Shown: in pieces, positions 16,503 through 23,989 of the stretch
How the letters are laid out: every line of letters starts with the position of its first letter
Numbering within the stretch: the first letter of the stretch is position 1
DNA from: Mycobacterium montefiorense
GTDB lineage: Bacteria > Actinomycetota > Actinomycetes > Mycobacteriales > Mycobacteriaceae
Length of the DNA stretch: 64,000 nt
Direction of reading: 5' to 3'
Assembly: GCF_003112775.1 (NCBI RefSeq)
Contig: NZ_BFCH01000018.1
Location: 1-64,000, forward strand
Made by a program: the position numbers and the translations under genes
The notes under the pieces: model-generated
Database searches by the model: none
What the model saw: the letters and a program-made list of their open reading frames with translations, nothing else
What the model was told of the DNA's origin: nothing

Positions 16503-16802
16503 ATGGCGAATCTGGGCGATCTTGCCGCCAGAATCGTGGCGTTCATCCGCGCCGGCTACCCGCAGGGCGTGCCGCCGACCGATCACGTCCCCTTGCTGGC
16601 ATTGCTGCGGCGCAGGCTGACCAATGACGAGGTAACCGAGGTGGCCATCCACCTCGCGACCAGCGGTGAGTTGAACGTCGACGTCGCCGATATCGGTGCG
16701 GCCATCACCCGGGTAACCGACGAGCTGCCCTCCCTGGATGATCTCGACCGGGTGCAGCGACGGTTGGATGCGATCGGCTGGCCCGCCGAACCCGATTCTT
16801 AG
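16503..16802 (+). CDS. DUF3349 protein, copy 2
   Basis: 99 residues, colinear with copy 1 at 14072: IRAGYPQGVP, LLALLRRRLTNDEV and DDLDRVQRRLDAIGWP all recur. GGGGA precedes the ATG. It is divergent from phoU copy 2 and 58 bp upstream of an enoyl-CoA hydratase gene on the same strand. Function unknown. Confidence 0.8.
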   Translation: MANLGDLAARIVAFIRAGYPQGVPPTDHVPLLALLRRRLTNDEVTEVAIHLATSGELNVDVADIGAAITRVTDELPSLDDLDRVQRRLDAIGWPAEPDS

Positions 16803-16860
16803 AGTTGTCCTCGGATCGGTCAGACTCAGCAGGGCACGAGGGGCGAGCAGAGGAGCCGAG

Positions 16861-17688
16861 GTGGCCGACAAATCGCGAACCGAAGAGCCGCAGTTGAAGG
16901 TGCAGTGCGACGGCAGTGTCGTGGTGCTCACGATGAACAACCCGCGGCGCAAGAACGCCCTGACGCCGGCGATGATCACTTTGATGGCGCAGGCCTGGGA
17001 TGAGATCGACGCCGATGACGGCATTCGCGTGGCCATCCTGACGGGAGAAGGATCCTCGTACTGCGTCGGCGGTGACCTCGCCGATGGATGGATGGTCCGG
17101 GGTGCCAAAGACGGCACTGGGAACGACGCTGTGCCGGAAGGGAAGTCGGCCGGCAGCATCATCAGTGCGGGTCTGCTGTTGAGTCGCTCCCTGACAAAGC
17201 CGTTGATCGCCGCCGTCAACGGCGCCTGTCTTGGCGGAGGCTGCGAGATGTTGCAGCAGACCGATATTCGAGTCGCCGAGGAGCATGCGACGTTCGGGTT
17301 GCCCGAGGCCAAGTTCGGCCTGATCGCGGGAGCCGGCTCGACGGTCCGCCTCAAGCGCCAGATTCCCTACACAAAAGCCATGGAGATGATTCTGACTGGC
17401 GAGCCCCTTACGGCCGCCGAGGCGTATCACTTTGGCTTGGTGGGCCATGTCGTGCCCACGGGTCAATCGTTGGAGAAAGCGCGCGAGATCGCCGCCCGCG
17501 TTGTGGCCAATGGGCCACTGGCCGTGCGCAACGCGAAGGCATCGATCCTGCGCAGTGGATGGATCGACGACGAGGACGCCCGCAAGATAGAGCAGCGCTT
17601 CGTGATTGAAGTGATGCGTTCGCAGGACGCCAAGGAAGGTCTCACCGCCTTCGCGGCCAAGCGCGAACCACGCTTCAACGGTAAGTAA
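16861..17688 (+). CDS. Enoyl-CoA hydratase/isomerase (crotonase family)
   Basis: 275 residues from the GTG at 16861, which follows an AGAGGAG ribosome site. Crotonase motifs: RRKNALTPAM, the oxyanion-hole segment SSYCVGGDL and VNGACLGGGCEMLQQTD, and glutamate-bearing FGLPEAKFGLIAGAG. Expected to hydrate or isomerise an enoyl-CoA; the substrate is unknown. The protein has a residue pattern close to EchA-type mycobacterial enzymes. Confidence 0.85.
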   Translation: MADKSRTEEPQLKVQCDGSVVVLTMNNPRRKNALTPAMITLMAQAWDEIDADDGIRVAILTGEGSSYCVGGDLADGWMVRGAKDGTGNDAVPEGKSAGSIISAGLLLSRSLTKPLIAAVNGACLGGGCEMLQQTDIRVAEEHATFGLPEAKFGLIAGAGSTVRLKRQIPYTKAMEMILTGEPLTAAEAYHFGLVGHVVPTGQSLEKAREIAARVVANGPLAVRNAKASILRSGWIDDEDARKIEQRFVIEVMRSQDAKEGLTAFAAKREPRFNGK

Positions 17689-17799
17689 TCAGCGAATTTT
17701 CTTGGGCTGCAGGAAGATTCGCACTTCGAGCTGGCGGTCGTCGTGGACACGCGGGCGCGCGAACAACGGTCGGGTCCCGGTGATCATGAAGCGGCCCAT
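17689..17799 (-). pseudogene. Possible 3' remnant of a lost gene
   Basis: A 36-codon frame reads MGRFMITGTRPLFARPRV then DDRQLEVRIFLQPKKIR and stops one base from the convergent hydratase gene. Composition and residue order look like the C-terminal end of a real protein rather than noise, and a stop codon cuts it off three codons upstream of the ATG. The family is not recognised. Low confidence. Confidence 0.25.
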
Positions 17800-17963
17800 C
17801 AGCGGCTAGACATCGCCCCCTGCTGAGCCATCGAGTTCGGGAGGGGTTTATCTATCGTTGATTCGGCGTTTTTACTTCCTTCGCGGGTCGTTATGAAACA
17901 TACTGACGTTCCCATCAGTTGCGGTGTAACGGGCACACCCCCTAGTCGCGAGGCAAAGACGCC

Positions 17964-19202
17964 ATGGATTTTGGGTTGCTCATGCCGGAGATCAACTCCG
18001 GTCGCATGTATGCTGGTCCCGGATCGGGCCCGATGCTGGCCGCCGCGGCGGCCTGGGATGCACTGGCCGAGCAGCTGGAATCGGCTGCCAACGGCTACTT
18101 TTCGGAAGTCTCAGGTTTGGCCGGGCAGACATGGTTCGGCCCGTCGTCGATGCGGATGACCGCCGCCGCCACGCCATATGTGGCCTGGATGCAAGCGGCC
18201 GCCGCCCAAGCCGCCCAGACCTCGGCTCAGGCGTACGCGGCGGCCGCGGCTTATGAGGCGGCGTTCGCCATGACGGTGCCCCCACCGATGATCGCGGCCA
18301 ACCGGGCCCAGCTGATGGCTCTGGTCGCGACCAACTTCTTCGGGCAGAACACCCCGGCGATCGCGGCCACCGAAGCCCAGTACGGCGAGATGTGGGTCCA
18401 GGACGCCACCGCCATGTACACCTATGCTGCCGACTCGACGACCGTGAGCACCCTGACGTCGTTCGACGAGCCGCCGCAGACCACCAACCCGTCCGGGCAG
18501 GCGGATCAGGCCCGGTCGATGGCCCAGAACGCGGGCAATCTGACCAGCGCCCGCACCCAATCCCTGGTGCAGCAGGTGTCGACTAACACGGTGCAGCAGG
18601 TGTCGGCTAACCCCACGTCCCAGCTCACCGACTACGTCGTCTCCCTTCCGCCCGGCCAATCTGCCAACGTCCCGCCCGGCAGCGTCATCACCGTCGGGAC
18701 CAACACCGAGATGCTCGTCAACGCCGGCACGGTCCTGGTGTCGCCCGACAACGCCCTCGGCGGCTTCCTGGTCCACGCCGCTAACGCTGCCTCCATCACC
18801 CTCCAACCCGGCACCGCGTTCTTGGCCGGACCTGGATGGTCGGAGGGAGGTGTCGCGGTCACGCCCGGCCTCATCACCGTTGGCCCCACGCCCGTCACCC
18901 TCACCTCCACCCCGCTGTTCCCCATACTCGGGTCCACCGGCACCCTGAACGCCGGCTCCGTCATCCTCGGTCCGGGAACAAGCCTCACCACCGCCGCCAA
19001 CTCCGCCACCGGCGCGACCATCACCAACGTCTCCGGCACCGTCACCTACACCGCCACCAGCCCGATCCCCGGGCTCGTCACGGCGGCCAGCTCACCCGGT
19101 CTGGCCGGAACCGCCGGGATTCAACCCCAGCTCAACACCGAGGGACTTGCGGACTGGGCCCGCCGCCTGACCGAAGACCAACTTGCGGCCGGCTTAGGTT
19201 AA
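17964..19202 (+). CDS. PPE-family protein with unusual C-terminus
   Basis: 412 residues. The PPE domain (about 1-180) has [21 protein letters not shown], here only in part, a WFGPSS tryptophan motif near residue 57 and the helical EspG-binding region. It should be secreted or surface-exposed through an ESX type VII system, usually ESX-5. The C-terminal half is neither MPTR nor SVP type. It is rich in short Gly-Thr-Val segments such as [22 protein letters not shown] and [12 protein letters not shown], suggesting stacked beta strands. Two 24 bp repeats (18566, 18590) encode VQQVS-type units. No PE gene is adjacent. Confidence 0.85.
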   Translation: MDFGLLMPEINSGRMYAGPGSGPMLAAAAAWDALAEQLESAANGYFSEVSGLAGQTWFGPSSMRMTAAATPYVAWMQAAAAQAAQTSAQAYAAAAAYEAAFAMTVPPPMIAANRAQLMALVATNFFGQNTPAIAATEAQYGEMWVQDATAMYTYAADSTTVSTLTSFDEPPQTTNPSGQADQARSMAQNAGNLTSARTQSLVQQVSTNTVQQVSANPTSQLTDYVVSLPPGQSANVPPGSVITVGTNTEMLVNAGTVLVSPDNALGGFLVHAANAASITLQPGTAFLAGPGWSEGGVAVTPGLITVGPTPVTLTSTPLFPILGSTGTLNAGSVILGPGTSLTTAANSATGATITNVSGTVTYTATSPIPGLVTAASSPGLAGTAGIQPQLNTEGLADWARRLTEDQLAAGLG

Positions 19203-19263
19203 GGACATCCCACCCGACGTACTCACTCGCCCGCAGTCGTGGTCTGGGCTGGCGGTGGCTGTA

Positions 19264-20190
19264 TTACGGAGCCTCACCTGACTCACCCTTTGGCGGCGGG
19301 TTGCTGGCAGGCAGGTCCGAGGGCTCACCGTTAGCCTGCTGTGAGGGGACATAGCTTCCCGGCATTGCGAATGCGATCGAAACGAAAATTATTGAGGGGA
19401 CGACCATGCACAAGACGATCCCGATGGCGAAGTAGAAAATTGAATGCGAGTCCGGCAGCCAGGGATAGAGTACTGTGAATCCAAGGGCCACAAGAAGATA
19501 CACGATGCAAGGGGTCGAGACCCAAAACCGCGCACGTTTAGAGTCGACTACACCGCGCCGCCCCGACGCAACCCTAATGAGGGTCCGCAGCACCATCGCG
19601 GTGCAAACAATGAAGCAAATACAAACAATTGCTACTCCGAATCCCTGTGCGTCTGTGCAGATTTCGTCAAGTTCGCCGCGCATCTCGTCGATGAAGTTTA
19701 TTGCGTTATATGCCAGCAGAGTCAGCGGCCCAAGTATGACAACCAGAGCGGCGTAGCTTGCGCGAGTGGTAAATTCCGCACTGTCGCCGCCCCAGTCATG
19801 CCGAGCGATTACCCAGGCGAGGCCCGCCACAAGTAGCACCGCACCGACTCCGAGGAGTCCCGCCGCAGGCATAAAATCTAGCCAGGCCCGCTTGCAAACC
19901 TCTTGGTAATCCGAGTGCTCGTCCGGTTTTATGGCAGCGATGGAGCCGAAGAGGTAACTGTCCAGCCCAAGGACTATGACTCCCAATCCCAAATAAACGA
20001 CAGCGTTTTCTGCGGCTTCGAGATTGGCACGCTTCATAGTCAGGAGTGTTGTTATTGCGAGGAGCATGAATCCCGCGAGGACGCCAGCGAGCTGGGCGTT
20101 GGGCGTTGAGACGTCAATAACGCTCCATGGATGCTGCTGGGACACACACTTGTCGCTCAGGGCTGAGTACGTAATCACACTGATGCTCAT
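19264..20190 (-). CDS. Orphan multi-pass membrane protein
   Basis: 308 residues with seven predicted membrane segments, for example LAGVLAGFMLLAITTLLTM, AVVYLGLGVIVLGLDSYLF and IFYFAIGIVLCMVVPSIIF, and a proline-rich tail. A GGGAG ribosome site supports the ATG at 20190 rather than the TTG at 20202. I do not recognise the family. Codon third positions are clearly less GC-rich than in neighbouring genes, which suggests transfer. It lies beside the tRNA cluster and an ATPase stump, as in a small genomic island. Confidence 0.6.
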   Translation of the reverse strand: MSISVITYSALSDKCVSQQHPWSVIDVSTPNAQLAGVLAGFMLLAITTLLTMKRANLEAAENAVVYLGLGVIVLGLDSYLFGSIAAIKPDEHSDYQEVCKRAWLDFMPAAGLLGVGAVLLVAGLAWVIARHDWGGDSAEFTTRASYAALVVILGPLTLLAYNAINFIDEMRGELDEICTDAQGFGVAIVCICFIVCTAMVLRTLIRVASGRRGVVDSKRARFWVSTPCIVYLLVALGFTVLYPWLPDSHSIFYFAIGIVLCMVVPSIIFVSIAFAMPGSYVPSQQANGEPSDLPASNPPPKGESGEAP

Positions 20191-20464
20191 GTCATCTCCC
20201 AAGCTAGATGGCAGACGAGTCGCTTGATTCGTATTTTATGAACGCACACTCGCCGCGCGCAGCATTATGTGTTAGAACGTGTTCGATTCAGACGTGGGAC
20301 GATGCCTGTGAAGTTCCATGGAGCGCTGGCCGCTCTTGAAGGTTGCATCGATTGACCGACGGGGTTCCGCCTTCGCAGCTAGACGCGACCCACGAGAATC
20401 TTTCACAAAGCTGGGGTGATCAATCGACCAGGCGCATACGCTTCCAGCGTCGAATCCTGCCCTG
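20191..20464. other. Non-coding or decayed stretch in the island
   Basis: No supported gene on either strand. The short minus-strand frame over this stretch is a shadow of the ATPase fragment and has no motif. Composition is mixed and lower in GC than the core. Confidence 0.4.
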
Positions 20465-20665
20465 ATGCGTGCATACAGGCGGTCGGAGGGTGCTGACGAC
20501 GAGACACTCTCCAAGACCTTCGTCAGTACTCCACCTTTAGAGGCGATGCTTTGCTCACCCCAACACCAGAGCGTTTACGGGCGGAGAGGCACCGGCAAGA
20601 CTCACGTTCTGAGCTACCTGACGAACACCGAGCGTGGTTCCGCCAGTAGCCACTGCAACGAGTGA
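20465..20665 (+). pseudogene. Truncated P-loop ATPase (N-terminal stump)
   Basis: 66 codons. The reading includes DDETLSKTFVSTPPLEAML, then HQSVYGRRGTGKTHVLSYL, which is the Walker A region of a family of P-loop ATPases with HQv.yGRRGTGKTH motifs, often found in defence or mobile loci. The frame ends 17 residues after the motif, so Walker B and all later domains are missing. No continuation was found in the next 180 bp in any frame. Confidence 0.55.
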
Positions 20666-20842
20666 CCGACTAGGCACGCTTGAGGGACGCTCCGCGCAAT
20701 CACGATCTACGGCATCTACCACGTGACGCTCGCTTCACGGCGGCACGGACGGGGCGCTGCGGGGTGCCCGGTTGGCGCCAATGACCGAAACCCCGACCAG
20801 CGTCAACGGTGGCCGCGGTGGCACTCTGAACTGCAAGAACCC
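20666..20842. other. Junction between island and tRNA-Val
   Basis: No gene seen. The stretch abuts the 3' end of tRNA-Val(GAC), the side where tRNA-targeting integrases leave their inserted DNA. No integrase and no repeat of the tRNA 3' end was found by eye. Confidence 0.35.
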
Positions 20843-20917
20843 TGGTGCGCGATACTGGGATTGAACCAGTGACCTCTTCCGTGTCAGGGAAGCGCTCTCC
20901 CGCTGAGCTAATCGCGC
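20843..20917 (-). tRNA. tRNA-Val (GAC)
   Basis: 75 nt cloverleaf on the minus strand including an encoded CCA. Acceptor GCGCGAT pairs with ATCGCGC; the anticodon loop is CTGACAC with anticodon GAC; the T arm contains GGTTCAATCC. Confidence 0.95.
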
Positions 20918-20930
20918 TGGGCAAAAACTT

Positions 20931-21004
20931 TGGAGGTGGAGACGGGAATCGAACCCGTGTGCACGGCTTTGCAGGCCGTTGCCTCACCACTCGGCCACTC
21001 CACC
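20931..21004 (-). tRNA. tRNA-Cys (GCA)
   Basis: 74 nt cloverleaf on the minus strand with encoded CCA. Acceptor GGTGGAG pairs with CTCCACC; the anticodon loop is CTGCAAA with anticodon GCA; the T arm contains GGTTCGATTCC. Confidence 0.95.
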
Positions 21005-21032
21005 GCTGGGATTGATGCCATGTGCACCTTCG

Positions 21033-21105
21033 AGCGGATGACGGGATTCGAACCCGCGACCCTCACCTTGGCAAGGTGATGCGCTACCAACTGCGCTACA
21101 TCCGC
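21033..21105 (-). tRNA. tRNA-Gly (GCC)
   Basis: 73 nt cloverleaf on the minus strand, CCA not encoded. Acceptor GCGGATG pairs with CATCCGC; the anticodon loop is TTGCCAA with anticodon GCC; the T arm contains GGTTCGAATCC. Confidence 0.95.
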
Positions 21106-21285
21106 GCGCAACGGACGAGATCGTCGCCCGGTGCGAAGGACGACGATAGTCCACCTACGCGGGCGCGCACAAATCTCTTGGTACGTTGTCGCTCTAGGTT
21201 ATAGGGCGACTCGTGAGGGCGCATATTGCTGTGCTTGCGACCGGCGGTTCGTGCTAGTCTTCGACGTCGTTCGCCTCTTGGCGCC

Positions 21286-21357
21286 GGTCCCGTGGCTCAG
21301 TGGGAGAGCGTCCGCTTCACACGCGGAAGGTCGCTGGTTCGATCCCAGCCGGGACCA
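21286..21357 (+). tRNA. tRNA-Val (CAC)
   Basis: 72 nt cloverleaf on the plus strand, CCA not encoded. Acceptor GGTCCCG pairs with CGGGACC; the anticodon loop is TTCACAC with anticodon CAC; the T arm contains GGTTCGATCCC. Confidence 0.95.
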
Positions 21358-21507
21358 CAAACATCGTTACAGGTCACAGGGCGTTTCGCCCAGCCGTCAT
21401 TCCCCTTGAGCCATCGGCTAGGCCGATACCGAATTCCGCCCTGGCATGCAAGCTACATCTCACCCAGACTGAAGCTGCGGTATTCCCCAGCCCAGAGAGC
21501 AGGCGAG

Positions 21508-21726
21508 ATGACTTCCTTGGAGCTAACAGGCACGGGGACAGCAGATTTCAGCGAGGGCGGCGTCTACTTCACCGGAAACGCCACCACGCTGATCTGCTAC
21601 AACGACTTCTCGGTGTTTCTCTCCGGCATCGATGACTTCAAAATCGCCGCCGAGGCCTCGTCGGCGAAGAAGAAATTCGTCTACCTCGCCCACGGCGAGA
21701 CCTACACGTTTACGCCCAGCGCGTGA
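21508..21726 (+). CDS. Small hypothetical protein
   Basis: 72 residues, MTSLELTGTGTADFSEGGVY then alternating polar and hydrophobic residues ending in HGETYTFTPSA, suggesting a small all-beta protein. Two Cys or more are absent (one Cys in LICYNDF). No family recognised. The stop at 21726 is 50 bp before the next gene on the same strand, so the two may be co-transcribed. Confidence 0.5.
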   Translation: MTSLELTGTGTADFSEGGVYFTGNATTLICYNDFSVFLSGIDDFKIAAEASSAKKKFVYLAHGETYTFTPSA

Positions 21727-21776
21727 CGACAACAATCAGCACCAGCACCAAGCCAACACCCGCAGAGGAGCGAACC

Positions 21777-22067
21777 ATGAGTAACCAGGAAGGGATCGGC
21801 ATCCTGAAACTCGAATGCCCGCAGAGCCATCCCGTCGGCAGGATCCTCAAGGAAGCCCCCCACCAGCAGGTCGTCTTCGATCCGGGTGTTCAGGTCGGGC
21901 CGCGCCGATTCTGGCCGGACGAACAGGATCAGCCGCAGTTCACCACGCGCTGTCCGCAATGTGACAAGGCCGTGGGAGACGCCTCGACCGCGCTGCAAGA
22001 CAAGCATCGCAACCTGGTCATGAGCATGTCCGAGATCAGCGAGATCGCCACGCTGCCTTTCGTGTAG
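21777..22067 (+). CDS. Small hypothetical protein with a CPxC motif
   Basis: 96 residues from the ATG at 21777, which follows GAGGAG at seven bases. It contains LECPQSHPVGRIL near the N-terminus and RCPQCDKAVGD near residue 64; the cysteines could form a zinc ribbon together. No known family assigned. A GTG overlapping the previous stop would add 18 low-complexity residues and is less likely. Confidence 0.55.
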   Translation: MSNQEGIGILKLECPQSHPVGRILKEAPHQQVVFDPGVQVGPRRFWPDEQDQPQFTTRCPQCDKAVGDASTALQDKHRNLVMSMSEISEIATLPFV

Positions 22068-22123
22068 GCCCCTCGCGCATACTGTAAGAGTTTCAGTAGC
22101 GAGCGCGATCCTGGAGGAGTCCC

Positions 22124-22962
22124 GTGGCGCAGACCCTGCCGACACCGCAGAGCACACCCCGCCCCCCGGACGGGGATTGGCTGGGCACCCCTTACTTGTC
22201 ATTCGAGCGCGAGGGACCGATCGCAGTGTGCACGATCGATCGCCCCGAGGCGCGCAACGCCATGACGCCCGCCATGTACTTCGGACTCCGTTATGCCGTA
22301 GGCGTTGTCAATTCTGACCCGGCCTCTCCGGGTTGCTGATCACCGGAACCGGAGACGTGTTCGCGCCCGGCGGTGACATGACCGGCGGGGGAGGCGTGGA
22401 CGACTGGATCACCTTCGGCGCCGCGCTGGGGATGGACGTCACGCCGTTCGACGCCGTGCGGACCTCGGCCAAGCCCATCGTGTCCGCCGTCAACGGGCTA
22501 TGCCAGGGCGGCGGCATGCAGATCGCGCTGTGCAGTGACTTGTCCGTGGTGAGCGAGCGCGCGACCTTCCGGGTGCCCGAGCTGTTCCGCGGCTACGCCG
22601 ACACCTACTACAGCCAGATGCTGGTCCGCCTGATCGGGCCGGTGCGCACCCGCGACCTGATGTTCACCGGCCGGGTGCTGTCCGCGCAGGAAGCTCTCGA
22701 CTGGGGCCTGGTGACCAGGGTCGTGCCGCACGAGAGCCTGTTCGAGGTGGCCCGCGAGCTGCTCGCGCAAAGCTGCCGGACCGCGCCGCGCGCCCGCAAC
22801 GTGATCAAATCCAGCATCGACAGCTATCTGGGTCTCTACGACCGCATCGGCATGACCGCCAGCCTGATGGACACCGAGGCCCGTGAGGGAGTCCGCGCAT
22901 TCAAGGAGCGGCGCTCGCCCGACTGGGTGCATCCGGAGCTGCGGACGCCGGGACGCCTCTGA
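22124..22962 (+). pseudogene. Enoyl-CoA hydratase broken by a one-base deletion
   Basis: A crotonase of about 279 residues split over two frames. Frame one (GTG at 22124 with GGAGGAG upstream) reads through EARNAMTPAMYFG to VVNSDPASPGC and stops at 22339. The other frame carries on with LLITGTGDVFAPGGDM, VNGLCQGGGMQIALCSDLSV and ATFRVPELF, ending at 22962. Adding one C in the run near 22323 (GGCCTCTCC to GGCCCTCTCC) restores DPALSGLLITG, the family sequence. It is therefore a recent pseudogene or a sequencing error. Both halves keep normal codon use. Confidence 0.85.
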
Positions 22963-22975
22963 CGGCGTTACCCGC

Positions 22976-23776
22976 CTACTTCAGGTCGATCCACTCGCCG
23001 TGGGTGGCGGTGCGCAGCACCCGTTTGATCCCGGCCTGGTCGAATGCCGCGGCGAATTCGCTGGGACCTTCGCTGAAGTGGGCCCAGCCGTCGACATGGG
23101 CCGGAATCACCACCTGGGCGCCGAGGACCTCGGCGGCCGCGGCCGCGCGTGCCGAGGTCAGCGTCAGCGGTCGCCCGCGTTCCTTGGTCGGCACACTCGC
23201 GGCCCCAGCGAACAGCACCGCGATGTCGATATCGCCAATGCGGTCCGCCACCTCGCCGACGGCACTCAACGAGGCGTTGTCGCCGCTGAGATAGATGGTG
23301 GGCAGTTTGGGCCCGTACAACACGAAACCGGTCACCTCACAGTTGACGTGGCCTTCCATGTCACGCACCCCGTCGGCCGGGCCGTGCACGGCCGGAACCG
23401 CTTGTGCCGCAATGCGTCCGAGTTCGCCGGGTAGGTAGAAGGACTGCCACGGCTGCAACCCCACCGCCGGAGGGCCGAAGCGGCGCGCGGCGCCAGGGTT
23501 AGTGACGATCAGCGGTGCGGCCTGCGCCAGCCGGCGGCCGGCAGTGTCAAGGTTGTCGGGATGCTGGTCGTGGCTGATCAGTACCACGTCGATGCGCCCA
23601 AGGTCCTCGGCGCTCACCGCGGGACCGGTGAGCTTCGTCAGGTAGTCGTGGGGGCCGGGCGGATCGAACGTGGGGTCCATCACGATCCTGCGACCTGCGA
23701 TATCGATGACTGTCGTGGGGCCGCCCAGCACAGCGATCGCGCAATCCTGTCGCTGCGCGTCTACTACCTCGCCCAT
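22976..23776 (-). CDS. Metallo-beta-lactamase fold hydrolase (UlaG-like)
   Basis: 266 residues from the ATG at 23776. Features: GGPTTVIDIAGRRIVMDPTFD, the metal-site region VVLISHDQHPDNLD, SGDNASLSAVGEVADRI and VIPAHVDGWAHF near the C-terminus. This pattern fits the UlaG/RomA-like branch of the fold, which hydrolyses phosphodiester or lactone bonds. The substrate is unknown. The first metal motif is SHDQHPDNLD, not the standard HxHxDH. Converges on the broken hydratase gene. Confidence 0.7.
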   Translation of the reverse strand: MGEVVDAQRQDCAIAVLGGPTTVIDIAGRRIVMDPTFDPPGPHDYLTKLTGPAVSAEDLGRIDVVLISHDQHPDNLDTAGRRLAQAAPLIVTNPGAARRFGPPAVGLQPWQSFYLPGELGRIAAQAVPAVHGPADGVRDMEGHVNCEVTGFVLYGPKLPTIYLSGDNASLSAVGEVADRIGDIDIAVLFAGAASVPTKERGRPLTLTSARAAAAAEVLGAQVVIPAHVDGWAHFSEGPSEFAAAFDQAGIKRVLRTATHGEWIDLK

Positions 23777-23989
23777 GGCGCCCCTGATTGCATTCGCAGA
23801 GAATCGATATCGGGTTGAAAGCAGGCTATAACATCGGGGCCTACGCAGCGCGGTGAGTTCGATTTTCACCCGGGTATCCGGCCGGATCGGCGCCGGTGCC
23901 ACCGCGAGCGGGCAGCATCTTGTCTGGGCGCAGGCCGGGCTGCCCGAGACTCATATCGCCCTGTAGTCCGGGGTTCGGTAAAGCCAGGT

